Positions 40,361 to 49,858 of a stretch of DNA of 64,000 nucleotides are shown here, piece after piece (position 1 is the stretch's first letter; each line of letters starts with the position of its first letter). The notes under the pieces are model-generated. The model had not been told where the DNA came from and did not search any database. It saw only the letters and a list, made by a program, of their open reading frames with translations. Origin of the DNA: Planctomycetaceae bacterium (GTDB taxonomy: Bacteria; Planctomycetota; Planctomycetia; Planctomycetales; Planctomycetaceae); assembly GCA_015485495.1 (NCBI GenBank), contig WFTL01000169.1, positions 1-64,000 on the forward strand, written 5' to 3'. The position numbers and the translations under genes are program-made.

Positions 40361-42268
40361 ATGCGACTGCGCACATGGTTTTCTCTTCTGATCCTGTCTG
40401 CAGCGGCTTTGATATCAGACTTATCGCAGGCTCAGGATTCCCGGGGACGCACCGAAGCGGTTCCTGTGGCTGCTGACCGAAACGATTCGTTCGATGTCAA
40501 ACTGAAGCTCCTTCAGGAGGCCTGGAACCGTGGACACCTGGACCTGGCCCGTTCTCTGACTCACTCTCTGCGCCACACAATCCTTCAGAGGCAGCATGAA
40601 GGAACGAAGCCGAAGGGACATCTGATCGATACGGAACCGCATTCGGTCTCCGACGTTCTGCCGGCGGCCTGGCAGGATTGGGCTGCCGGCTGGAACCTGT
40701 GTACCGTGGTGTCTGTTCAGGAACCCATCGGTGAACGACGGATCCATGAACCTGTGGAAATTACACTGAAGTTTCCGGCGGCGCAGGTTGGCGCTGCATT
40801 CCGGGAAGTTCGGGTGGCGCGTCTGACAGCCCGTGGACCTGTGGAGGTCCCTTCTCAGGTCTTTGGAGAACTGCGGCGGGGGCCCTGGCGATATGCCCGT
40901 GTGCTGTGGATGGCAGACTGTGAACCCCATGAAAACCGGATGTATCTGATTTTCAGCGGAAACAGCGATGCGGAACTGCCGGAGTATCCGTCGGATCTGA
41001 AAACAGAAGGAGAAGGCGTCGGACTGAATGTGACCAATGCCCATTTTCAGGCGGTGCTTTCGCCGCGAACCGGACAGATGGAACGGCTCATTCTGCGTCG
41101 CGAACACGGGCTGGAACTGTTTTCCGGCGGACAGGGACATGGGGAACCGCCGGGAATCGACTGGGCACACGATTACGTGGATGAGTACGGTTTCGAAAAA
41201 CTGCGCGTGTCGCTGTGGGACCGCTGCCCCGACTATGAAATCGTCCGCGGTCCTCTGTGTACGGTGGTTCGTCGCTGGGGTTTTCCGTATTCACCTGTGC
41301 ATCCTGTGGATTCACCGGCCCGGCTGCACGTCGACGTGGAATACCGCTTCTATTCGGGTCTGCCGTGGTTTCTGAAAATCGGCCGGATGACGGCCGTGCA
41401 GGATCTGAACGTGAGCGCCCTGCGCGATGATGAATGGGTCTTCTCCGGACATTCCTTCACGGACACGCTGTGGATGAGTCGCGATGGCCGGCTTCATATC
41501 GGTGACGTTGATCCGGAGCACCGCAGAGATCTCTGGGGAGTGGGCTTTTTTCATCGCGACAGCCGCGACAGTTTCATGGCGATGTTTCTGGAACACCGCG
41601 CCGATGGCATCCCGGAACTCGTTCACGGCGGAGTTCCCACCCTTTCGTATCGCTGGCATGGAAATTTGTGGAGCCGATATCCGCTGCCCCAGGAAAGCCT
41701 CCCGGCCGGGACCGTGCTGCACCAGAAGAATGCGTACGCAGCCATTCCCTTCACGCCGTCCGACGGCCCCGTGGAACTCGAATCGCTTCGTCGCCGCCTC
41801 ATGAACCCGCTGATCGTCAGCCCCGGGCCGGAACATCCTGTCTTTGAGTCGTCTGTCGGAGAGGGTGATGGTTCCGAAACCGTCCGCATGCATCGGCTGG
41901 GCCGGCCAGGGGAAACAGGTGATCAGGCGGAAATCAAACGCCGGATTCGGGAAGCTCTCAGGGACTGTCGTGATGCGCAGCTTTATCGCGCTGATGTCAG
42001 CGTTTTCGATCTGGGGCTCGTGTATGACATTCGTTTTCGCGGCGATGTGGTGACTTTGGTAATGACGATGCCGCATCGGGGCCGCCCGCTGACGGGATAC
42101 TTCGTCGACGGATCCGTATCCGTTCATCCGACCCCGTCGGTTCCGCTGCGCACCCGGCTTCTGCAGATCCCCGGTGTCCGCCAGGTCGACGTCCGCACGA
42201 CATGGAATCCTCCGTGGAATTCGGGACGTCTCACGGACGAAGGCCGGCGGCGTCTGGGACTGGACTGA
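40361..42268 (+). CDS. Predicted secreted ~635-650 aa protein with C-terminal MIP18/DUF59 (Fe-S assembly)-like domain
   Basis: N-terminal MRLRTWFSLLILSAAALISDLSQAQ signal-like; C-terminal IKRRIREALRDCRDAQLYRADVSVFDLGLVYDIRFRGDVVTLVMTMPHRGRPLTGYFVDG...LLQIPGVRQVDVRTTWNPPWNSGRLTDEGRRRLGLD matches the DUF59 pattern. ORF extends to an ATG at 40316. Confidence 0.75.
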   Translation: MRLRTWFSLLILSAAALISDLSQAQDSRGRTEAVPVAADRNDSFDVKLKLLQEAWNRGHLDLARSLTHSLRHTILQRQHEGTKPKGHLIDTEPHSVSDVLPAAWQDWAAGWNLCTVVSVQEPIGERRIHEPVEITLKFPAAQVGAAFREVRVARLTARGPVEVPSQVFGELRRGPWRYARVLWMADCEPHENRMYLIFSGNSDAELPEYPSDLKTEGEGVGLNVTNAHFQAVLSPRTGQMERLILRREHGLELFSGGQGHGEPPGIDWAHDYVDEYGFEKLRVSLWDRCPDYEIVRGPLCTVVRRWGFPYSPVHPVDSPARLHVDVEYRFYSGLPWFLKIGRMTAVQDLNVSALRDDEWVFSGHSFTDTLWMSRDGRLHIGDVDPEHRRDLWGVGFFHRDSRDSFMAMFLEHRADGIPELVHGGVPTLSYRWHGNLWSRYPLPQESLPAGTVLHQKNAYAAIPFTPSDGPVELESLRRRLMNPLIVSPGPEHPVFESSVGEGDGSETVRMHRLGRPGETGDQAEIKRRIREALRDCRDAQLYRADVSVFDLGLVYDIRFRGDVVTLVMTMPHRGRPLTGYFVDGSVSVHPTPSVPLRTRLLQIPGVRQVDVRTTWNPPWNSGRLTDEGRRRLGLD

Positions 42269-42334
42269 CGGTATTCCAGGAAGGGACAATCTGGCCGGCA
42301 TGGACAGAGCGCTGCTTCTGTCACCGGACTCTGA

Positions 42335-43441
42335 TCACAAAAGCGTCAGCGGATTGCCACGAATTTCGAGTGGCAGAGATACGGGGCGACGCAGGCGGTG
42401 TGACTCGAAAACAGCCGCTGTCATTTCCACCACGGCACGTGCGTCTTCGGCCGAACAGCGAGGAGCACGCCCCTGTTCGGCGGCAGCGAACAGGTCGGTC
42501 ATGGCGGCCACATGCCCGGATCGATAGCCGGTATCGCGGCGCGGTTCGGGTTTTCCGATACCGGCGGAACTGATCGGCTCCCAGTGCCGACCACTCCGCC
42601 CGGGAGACCAGCTGCCGTCGCGCAGGATCCAGGCCGGCTGCAGATATCCGGTCGGAATCTCGATGATGCCCCGAGAACCGAAGACCTGGACGGCGAATCG
42701 ACCGGGCGGTGCCCCCGCGTTTCTGCGCGAGGCGAAATCCCCCGTCACCTGGCCAGGAAACTCATAGCGGGCCATCAGATGATCGCCCGCTATGAGGCCG
42801 AGTCCTTCCGGGCCGTTCACAACGTCGCTGCGCGTGACAGGCCGTCCCTGGTGCCGCACGATGGCCGAGCAGGTCGTCGCACGCGCCCCGACCAGACTCT
42901 GCGTCAGCATGAGGATGTGGGAGCCGAGAACCCAGAGGTCTTCGCCGCCTCCCCGATGGTCTTCCTTGCCGCGACCGCGGATTTCGAGGAGTTCTCCGAT
43001 TTCACCTGCCCGGATCAGAGACTGAACTCTGTCCAGAACCGGGGAATACTGCGTCACATGAGCAATGGCCAGCTGCAGATGACGCATCTCCAGTGCACGG
43101 ATGACTTCATCGCATTCTGCCGGTGTCCGGCAGAATGGTTTTTCCATGTACACGTGGCAGCCGGCTTCCGCGGCCGCCAGAATCATGTCGCGATGCTGAT
43201 CGATCCAGCGAGGACAGATGACCACCACATCGGCAGACACCTCGGACAGCATTCTGCGGTAGTCGGACCAGGCCTGAGGAGCGTTCAGACGCTGCTGAGC
43301 CTGCTGACGTCCCCGATCATCAGTATCGGCCACCCCCACGATCCGGACATTCGGCATTCCGGCTGCGGCGACATCCAGTCCATGCCCGTAGTCACCTCGG
43401 CCCGTACTGCCGATCACCGCGACATTCCAGGTCCGTCTCAT
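42335..43441 (-). CDS. Gfo/Idh/MocA-family oxidoreductase
   Basis: MRRTWNVAVIGSTGRGDYGHGLDVAAAGMPNVRIVGVADTDDRGRQQAQQRL...GCHVYMEKPFCRTPAECDEVIRALEMRHLQLAIAHVTQYSP. Confidence 0.88.
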   Translation of the reverse strand: MRRTWNVAVIGSTGRGDYGHGLDVAAAGMPNVRIVGVADTDDRGRQQAQQRLNAPQAWSDYRRMLSEVSADVVVICPRWIDQHRDMILAAAEAGCHVYMEKPFCRTPAECDEVIRALEMRHLQLAIAHVTQYSPVLDRVQSLIRAGEIGELLEIRGRGKEDHRGGGEDLWVLGSHILMLTQSLVGARATTCSAIVRHQGRPVTRSDVVNGPEGLGLIAGDHLMARYEFPGQVTGDFASRRNAGAPPGRFAVQVFGSRGIIEIPTGYLQPAWILRDGSWSPGRSGRHWEPISSAGIGKPEPRRDTGYRSGHVAAMTDLFAAAEQGRAPRCSAEDARAVVEMTAAVFESHRLRRPVSLPLEIRGNPLTLL

Positions 43442-43445
43442 TCGA

Positions 43446-44705
43446 TCAGGAGACCGATGAATCCAGGGTTGTATCCATGATCACCCGATGCATCTCTTCA
43501 ATGGATGTCGTGTGGTCCAGCACACGGCGGCGAGCGGACTCCTTCAGAGACACCATCCCGTCCCGCAAAGATGCCTCACGGATTTCATAGGCCGGAGCAT
43601 CTTTGGTAATGGCTTCCTTGAGACTTCTGCCGACCACCATGGTTTCGAAAATCGCCACGCGGCCGGAATACCCGGTGTGAAAATTCACATCCGCGGGAAC
43701 TCCCCGGACGATTTTCGTCGTCGTGTCGTCGTCGCTGAGTTCCAGCAGTTCCCGGTCATATCCTTCAGGAACGACTTCTTCCCGGGATTTCGGGCAGACC
43801 CGGCGGATCAGTCGCTGAGTGATCACACCGCGGAGACTGTCGGCGATGGCCATGGATGGCAGCCCGAACTGCCTCAGAACATCGATGGCCGAAGCGGTGT
43901 CGTTGGCATGCAGTGTGGACATGACCAGGACGCCCGTCATCGCCGCACGGCTGGCGATTTTCGCCGTTTCCGGGTCGCGGATTTCTCCGATGCACATGAT
44001 GTTGGGATCCTGACGCAGAACACCACGCAGTGCCGTGATGAACGATCGGCCGGCCTTGTTGTCGACTTCCACCTGATTCGTACCGGGAATCCGCCGTTCC
44101 ACCGGATCTTCGATCGTCACGATGCTCCGTTCCGGTGTGTTCAGTTCCTGGAGAAAATTGTAAAGAGTCGTTGTTTTCCCCGCTCCCACCGGTCCCACGA
44201 CGAGAATCAGTCCGTAGGGCGTTTTCAGCAGACGCTGAATCTGCTGCATCTGATCATCGTACAGGCCCAGACTGTCCAGCGAAGAAAAGGACGACGGGTC
44301 GGGCATCATCCGCATCACCAGTCGTTCCCCGTGAATCGTCATGAGGCTGCTCACGCGGATGTCACGATCCACACCGTCCAGCTGAGTCGACGTGACACGG
44401 CCGTCCTGCGGCAGACGTTTTTCCGTGATGTCCATTCCGGCCATCACCTTGATTCGGGTGACGATGTGGTTCGCCTTGTCTGTCGGAACCGGCAGGATGT
44501 CGCGAAGCTGCCCGTCCAGACGAAAGCGGATCCTCATGCCGGCCGGCACGGGATCCAGATGCACGTCGGTCGCACCGCAGGAAAACGCCCGCTGCAGCAG
44601 CATGTCGCCGACCACACCGGGATCGACGACTCCCAGCAGTTCTTCCAGTTCTGCAGAAAGAGCGGCATTGGCGACCTGAGCCGGACGAGGGGGAGGAGGT
44701 GTCAT
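43446..44705 (-). CDS. GspE/PilB-family secretion/pilus ATPase
   Basis: CGATDVHLDPVPAGMRIRFRLDGQL; Walker A LVVGPVGAGKTTTLYNFLQEL; IVTIEDPVERRIPGTNQVEV; GEIRDPETAKIASRAAMTGVLVMSTLHANDTASAIDVLRQFG. Confidence 0.9.
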   Translation of the reverse strand: MTPPPPRPAQVANAALSAELEELLGVVDPGVVGDMLLQRAFSCGATDVHLDPVPAGMRIRFRLDGQLRDILPVPTDKANHIVTRIKVMAGMDITEKRLPQDGRVTSTQLDGVDRDIRVSSLMTIHGERLVMRMMPDPSSFSSLDSLGLYDDQMQQIQRLLKTPYGLILVVGPVGAGKTTTLYNFLQELNTPERSIVTIEDPVERRIPGTNQVEVDNKAGRSFITALRGVLRQDPNIMCIGEIRDPETAKIASRAAMTGVLVMSTLHANDTASAIDVLRQFGLPSMAIADSLRGVITQRLIRRVCPKSREEVVPEGYDRELLELSDDDTTTKIVRGVPADVNFHTGYSGRVAIFETMVVGRSLKEAITKDAPAYEIREASLRDGMVSLKESARRRVLDHTTSIEEMHRVIMDTTLDSSVS

Positions 44706-44847
44706 CGCATGTTTCCTGACAGATCAGTCACGGTAGGGAAGGATGTTTCAAATACGCAGCCGGAGGCCCCGTTTCCCGTCGTCTCTGTTCATCAGATCGA
44801 TTCGAATCAGACTCCGACAGACAGGGCCCATTCCGTCCGGCCGGGCA

Positions 44848-45690
44848 TCAGTCCGGAGGCCCCAGCCGGATTTTCGGAGCATCAGAAGACTTTTCTGAAT
44901 TTGTCGATGAAGGGGTCGCCGGTGAGGAACGTGACGGAGGCGCCTGTTTCGGAGCCGTTTTATCAGGCGCATTGCCGATTGCCGGGGCCGTCCCCGGGGC
45001 AGGAGCCTTCGGCAGCGTCAAAAGTGGATTCGGAGCCGGCTGTTCTTCCTCGGATTCACTCCGGTGGGCACTGATCGTTCCCAGAACGGCCACACTGATG
45101 ATCATCGACAGAATTCCCAGACCGCGACGGATGCCGTCGTCCTTGACCATGGAAAAAATGGACGCGATGCAGGCAAACCCGGCTGCCAGCATGCCGGTTG
45201 TTTCCGCGCCTTTGCGGATGATCGGGTTGTCCACAAACAACACCGGATAAAGCGTTGCTGCGCTGAACAGGGCGATCGGCAGGACCGCCCAGGCCACCAC
45301 CCGTTTCTCCCGGTGTCGAACCTCTTCCTTCGTCGATATCCGGATCTCCGCTCCCGCTTCATCCATGGAATTCACGACGGTCATGAGATTCAGCAGGCCG
45401 GCCGACCGAATGACTTCCCGTACGATGTCCTTATCGGCAGCGACCACCACTTTGCGGTCGTACCATCCATCGGTGGCCTTCCACATGCGCACCAGTGAGG
45501 CCACCAGGCCGCTCTGGATGAGTTCCATTCCGGTGAGATCGATGATCAGGCGGGCTGTTTCTGTGCTTTTGATCTTTTCAACGATCTCAGCAGCTTCCTT
45601 TTCGACGTCTCCCCAGGACATTTCCAGGAGATCCGGAAGAAAGCGGACTACAGAATGCCCCCGTTTTTCTTCGAAAGTGAATCCTGCCAT
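44848..45690 (-). CDS. STAS-domain protein fused to membrane segments and a Pro/Ala-rich tail
   Basis: ETARLIIDLTGMELIQSGLVASLVRMWKATDGWYDRKVVVAADKDIVREVIRSAGLLNLMTVVNS (STAS-like) then VVAWAVLPIALFSAATLYPVLFV and further TMs. Confidence 0.7.
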   Translation of the reverse strand: MAGFTFEEKRGHSVVRFLPDLLEMSWGDVEKEAAEIVEKIKSTETARLIIDLTGMELIQSGLVASLVRMWKATDGWYDRKVVVAADKDIVREVIRSAGLLNLMTVVNSMDEAGAEIRISTKEEVRHREKRVVAWAVLPIALFSAATLYPVLFVDNPIIRKGAETTGMLAAGFACIASIFSMVKDDGIRRGLGILSMIISVAVLGTISAHRSESEEEQPAPNPLLTLPKAPAPGTAPAIGNAPDKTAPKQAPPSRSSPATPSSTNSEKSSDAPKIRLGPPD

Positions 45691-45897
45691 CGACACGGCC
45701 CTGTCTAATCACGTATCTGCTGAAGTGTCAGCGCAGCCGTTTCGGCCGAAGCGGGTGCGCCAGCCCGGCATCCATCGTAAGCGACGATCGGTCAGGACGC
45801 CAATGACTCGACAAATCCAGCGGAGGAAAATTGATCCGGTGACCAGGCGGTGTCCGGGGCTGTTCGCTGACCGCAGAACCGGATGAGTCCATCCGGC

Positions 45898-48174
45898 TCA
45901 CTGCGGTGAAACAAGGCAGCCATCGTGGCGTTTCAGATGTTTCTGCCATCGCTGCACGGCGTCCCTTCGCCGCCGCCGGTCGGCGTCGGGATGATACCCG
46001 AAATCTTCGCCCGTCAGTTCACTGGCCAGCAGAAATGCCATGTGACGGATCTCCACGCGGTCATGATCAAGCTGCTCCACCAGCCAGGCACTTGTTTCCG
46101 GATTCTGCGCCTGAGCCGGAGAAATCCCCTGAAGAAGTCGAACGAAATCATCAAGCACCGTGGCCGGCAGACGGTTTCCAAGGGCCTTGAGGACCGCCTC
46201 ACGTCCCGCTGCCGCCTGCGCGGCCGTTCGGCGCAGCCCCATGATGGCGGCGGTCCGGACACTTTCTTCGGAAGTCCGTGTCAGAACGATGACCAGACGG
46301 TCCGCGTCGCGACACACGGCCAGCAGAGCGGCTGCATAGGTCGCCGTGATGCTGTTGCGGTGATCCGCAAGTTCCACAGCAGCGTCTGTCAGTGACGGAG
46401 CGGTCATCAGTTCGGACGCCAGAATGGCAGCAGCCCGGGCTGTCGCCCGAACAGGAGGGGCATCACCGGTGTGGACCCATTCCGGAATCGCATCGAGCTG
46501 GTCCGGAGGGCTGACCGCGAGATCATCAACCTGGTCGTTTCGAACCGCCCAGTATAAAGACCGGCCGTTCCCCACTGTCAGAGGTTCCTGATCAGGAAGA
46601 TGCACCTGAGCCTGTCCCTGAACAACAAACAGTTCGACCATGACGTCATTGGTCAGCGGCAGAATGTCCCGTTCATCAGCAGACAGCGGCCGACTGCCAT
46701 TTTCGGACGGCTCCGGAGGCACGGCGAACACCGACAGCCCTGCCCGCACCTCCGCCCCTTCCAGAAAACATTCCACGTGCACCTGGCCGGCCATCAGCGT
46801 GAAGGCGGCCGGTTCCCCTTCCGGCAGAGCCTCATCGCGTTTCACAATGCAGCGGCCGTCGTAAAGACGGATTCCAGGAGACACCCCGTCGGAAAACGAC
46901 GCCAGAGAGGGCGGCAGCAGGCTGATCGTGCATCCGGAGCGGAGAGGCGTGATGTGGGCGACATAGGGAAGCGAAATGGCAGCGACGTTCTGAACGAGCG
47001 TGTCATGCCAGTCCGGATTCAACTGGTGCAGCGACGCTCCGCGGATCCACTCCGCTGGTGTCCCGCGCCGAATCAGCAGCATGTCATTGGTCGCTTCCAC
47101 AGCAAATCGAAAACGCCTCGGCCGACGTTCCTGCTCGGTATTCACAACGGAAGAAACGTCTGCTTCCGATTCGGCTTCCGTTGCCGGAGTCGAATCCGGA
47201 TCGGTCGACGGCACCGCCGAATCACTGTGTCCGGTGTCCGCCACGCCGAACGCGGAATCCGCAGGATCGGCTGTGCTGTCATCGGCCATCGCTGTACTGT
47301 CGGGCTGAGAGCCGGCATCGTCCGCAGACTCCGGATCGCCTTCGGACGCTGTTTCGTCAGCTTCTGCGGGACCGCCGTCGATGTTCTCCGAAGGCCGTTC
47401 TTCAGACACCGCAGAGGAGGCGTCGCCATCGGACGTCGGTACTTCTCCGTCGCGGGACGCCTCGGTTTCACGGGCTTCCACGGACACATCATCCGGATCG
47501 GAGTCAGCAATCGGTTCCGGTTTCTTCGCAGCCTTCCCGGCTTCTGTGGTCTGGAGATCCTGAGACGCTGCCTGGGCCATCTCCGGATCGGTCGGCCGTG
47601 ACGACGTCGTCCACAGGTCGCGATCCATGAAGAATACAACGATCCAGGCCACCAGAAGGATCGTGAGAACCAGGGTGGGCGAGCGAGGGGAAAAGGTGCG
47701 CTGAGGAGCCATGGGCTGCCAGATTTCCTGGCTGGGATCGGACGTTTTCGTCGCCGCAAACTGTTCCAGTTCATGGTCCGTGGTTTCTTCAGCCGGTCGG
47801 TCCGGATTGAGTCGGATCAGGCGGGCCCGCTGCCGCTCATCCAGCAGCACCGGATCGCCCAGCAGGCCGATGATTTCATGCGACGCGGCCACTTCGGCCA
47901 GGGAGAAATCCGAAGCAAGCACCTCTTTCTCAACCAGGGCCACCAGCTCGGGAGTGAGCTGGTCATCCAGATATTCGGCAATCAGGTTCGGGTCGATCGC
48001 TTTGGTCTGCCGCCCAGGAACACTCAGACGACGCTGTCGAACGACCGAGCGAATGCGATCGGCCAGTTCCTGAGCAAACGGGCTGGCGGCCAGTTTCTTC
48101 CCGATTTCCCGGGCATTGGCGGGAGGAAGCCGATCGTCCAGATAGGCCAGAAGCGTTCTCAGCGTCAGTCGCAT
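45898..48174 (-). CDS. Large membrane protein: tandem anti-sigma-like N-terminal repeats, one TM, acidic Ser/Asp/Glu/Ala-rich linker, extracytoplasmic region with HEAT-like C-terminus
   Basis: MRLTLRTLLAYLDDRLPPANAREIGKKLAASPFAQELADRI and NLIAEYLDDQLTPELVALVEKEVLASDFSLAEVAA; TM LVLTILLVAWIVVFFM; ~120-residue acidic linker. Confidence 0.7.
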   Translation of the reverse strand: MRLTLRTLLAYLDDRLPPANAREIGKKLAASPFAQELADRIRSVVRQRRLSVPGRQTKAIDPNLIAEYLDDQLTPELVALVEKEVLASDFSLAEVAASHEIIGLLGDPVLLDERQRARLIRLNPDRPAEETTDHELEQFAATKTSDPSQEIWQPMAPQRTFSPRSPTLVLTILLVAWIVVFFMDRDLWTTSSRPTDPEMAQAASQDLQTTEAGKAAKKPEPIADSDPDDVSVEARETEASRDGEVPTSDGDASSAVSEERPSENIDGGPAEADETASEGDPESADDAGSQPDSTAMADDSTADPADSAFGVADTGHSDSAVPSTDPDSTPATEAESEADVSSVVNTEQERRPRRFRFAVEATNDMLLIRRGTPAEWIRGASLHQLNPDWHDTLVQNVAAISLPYVAHITPLRSGCTISLLPPSLASFSDGVSPGIRLYDGRCIVKRDEALPEGEPAAFTLMAGQVHVECFLEGAEVRAGLSVFAVPPEPSENGSRPLSADERDILPLTNDVMVELFVVQGQAQVHLPDQEPLTVGNGRSLYWAVRNDQVDDLAVSPPDQLDAIPEWVHTGDAPPVRATARAAAILASELMTAPSLTDAAVELADHRNSITATYAAALLAVCRDADRLVIVLTRTSEESVRTAAIMGLRRTAAQAAAGREAVLKALGNRLPATVLDDFVRLLQGISPAQAQNPETSAWLVEQLDHDRVEIRHMAFLLASELTGEDFGYHPDADRRRRRDAVQRWQKHLKRHDGCLVSPQ

Positions 48175-48404
48175 GGTATTGAGCACCTTTGCGGGAACCG
48201 TGCAGGATGAAGGCTGTGGAAACGAGTCCCGGCCCCGTTCCCACAGCCCCTGTTTCTTATGTAGTGACATGTCCTTCGGGATTTCGGGCAGCCTTTTTCT
48301 GAAAAAGCCGCATGGAGGCGTCCTTCGCTTTTCCGTCGCAGCTTTTCTATACTTCCCGGCTGATCGGTTTCACCGTCCGAATCATCAGCAGGGAACGCAC
48401 ATTC

Positions 48405-49292
48405 ATGGGAGAACAGCCGCCGGAAGAGGCTCGGCGCGTCGTCGTGCGGTACGGAGCCATGCGGCATCTCGGAGAGTTCTCCGTGCGGCCGCGTGACAGC
48501 GTTCGCCGGGGAGACGACGTGATCGTGCGAAGCGAACGCGGCGTCGAATGGGGAACCGTTCTTGCGGAGTCCACGGAACGAACCCGCGAACTGCTGGGAA
48601 CGTCCGGGCGCCCCGGACGCGTGCTTCGGATCGCATCCGATGAAGACCGGCGTTCCCGCGACCGGGTGGCCGAGCGGGAAAAGGAACTGTTTGCCGATGC
48701 CCAGGACGCCATTGCCGGCCGCCGCCTGCAGATGACGCTGGTGGACGTGGAACAGATCTTCGGCGGCGAACGGATCGTGTTCTACTATCTGGCGGAAAAA
48801 CGCGTCGATTTCCGGGAGCTGGTCCGCGACCTGGCCCGCCGTTTCAGCACCCGAATCGAAATGCGGCAGATCGGCGTCCGTGATGAAGCCCGCCTGCTGG
48901 CCGATTACGGAGACTGCGGGAAACCGGTCTGCTGCAACACGCATCTCACGCAGATGCCGCCGGTGTCCATGAAAATGGCCAAACTGCAGAAGGCGACGCT
49001 GGATCCTTCGCGGATTTCCGGCCGCTGCGGCCGCCTGAAATGCTGCCTGCGTTACGAATACGACACCTACGACGCCCACCGCCGGGAACTGCCGGGCGTG
49101 GGGACGACCGTCGTCACCCGGTACGGACAGGGCCGGGTCCTGTCCCAGGAACTGCTGTCGCGGCAGCTCATTGTCGGCTATGAGGACGGACGCCGCATTC
49201 TGACCGCAGAATCTGAAATCGTCACCGTCGTTTCAAAGGGAAATCGCGGCAGGAAACGCCGGGGAAATCCGTCCGCCGAACAAAATGCGTGA
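48405..49292 (+). CDS. PSP1 / RicT (YaaT)-family protein
   Basis: EWGTVLAE...VDVEQIFGGERIVFYYLAEKRVDFRELVRDLARRFSTRIEMRQIGVRDEARLLADYGDCGKPVCCNTHL...ISGRCGRLKCCLRYEYDTY: RicT cysteine motifs. Confidence 0.92.
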   Translation: MGEQPPEEARRVVVRYGAMRHLGEFSVRPRDSVRRGDDVIVRSERGVEWGTVLAESTERTRELLGTSGRPGRVLRIASDEDRRSRDRVAEREKELFADAQDAIAGRRLQMTLVDVEQIFGGERIVFYYLAEKRVDFRELVRDLARRFSTRIEMRQIGVRDEARLLADYGDCGKPVCCNTHLTQMPPVSMKMAKLQKATLDPSRISGRCGRLKCCLRYEYDTYDAHRRELPGVGTTVVTRYGQGRVLSQELLSRQLIVGYEDGRRILTAESEIVTVVSKGNRGRKRRGNPSAEQNA

Positions 49293-49387
49293 CAGGCCCT
49301 TCAGTCCCCCTCCCCTCCTTTCTATCATTGACACAGCATGGTTTCTCAGTGCGGTTTCGTTCCGATGCCGTCAGGTGAGTCAGATTC

Positions 49388-49789
49388 ATGACACTTCTTC
49401 ACAGACAGCGCCGTCGATCCGGCTACCACCCGAACGCGTACCAGTTCGTTTTCGCGGCCCTGCAGCACGCTCAGGATCAACTCGGCCGCGACCGCACCAG
49501 CATGCAGGCCGGCCACGTGTCCGGCCCGGAACTGCTCGAAGGAGCCAGAGAAATCGCCCTGCAGCACTTCGGTCTGCTGGCGCGCACCGTACTGAACCAC
49601 TGGGGAATCACCTCAACCGAAGACTTCGGACGCATCGTCTTCGAACTCATCGAAACCGGCCGCATGCGGAAGACAGATGACGACCGCATCGAAGACTTCA
49701 TCGACGTCTACGATTTTCGCGAAGTCTTCGATGATGCCTACCAGATCGACACGTCCGCCGCATTCGACGAAAAGCCGGCAGAAGTCTGA
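49388..49789 (+). CDS. Minf_1886-family protein
   Basis: YHPNAYQFVFAALQHAQDQLGR...HVSGPELLEGAREIALQHFGLLARTVLNHWGITSTEDFGRIVFELIETGRMRKTDDDRIEDFIDVYDF. Confidence 0.85.
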   Translation: MTLLHRQRRRSGYHPNAYQFVFAALQHAQDQLGRDRTSMQAGHVSGPELLEGAREIALQHFGLLARTVLNHWGITSTEDFGRIVFELIETGRMRKTDDDRIEDFIDVYDFREVFDDAYQIDTSAAFDEKPAEV

Positions 49790-49858
49790 CCGCGGTGGCG
49801 ACAATCGCGTCATTCCTCAGGAAGTATTCCGTCCGCAGTCCGGTGCCGCTTCGGGGAA

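Noticed and set aside
43488-45074. 528-aa plus-strand ORF
   Set aside because: Antisense to the GspE-type ATPase; shadow ORF with no motif.
47100-47560. Acidic, repeat-like low-complexity DNA as a possible tandem repeat or CRISPR
   Set aside because: It encodes an in-frame Ser/Asp/Glu/Ala-rich linker with no regular period or identical spacers.
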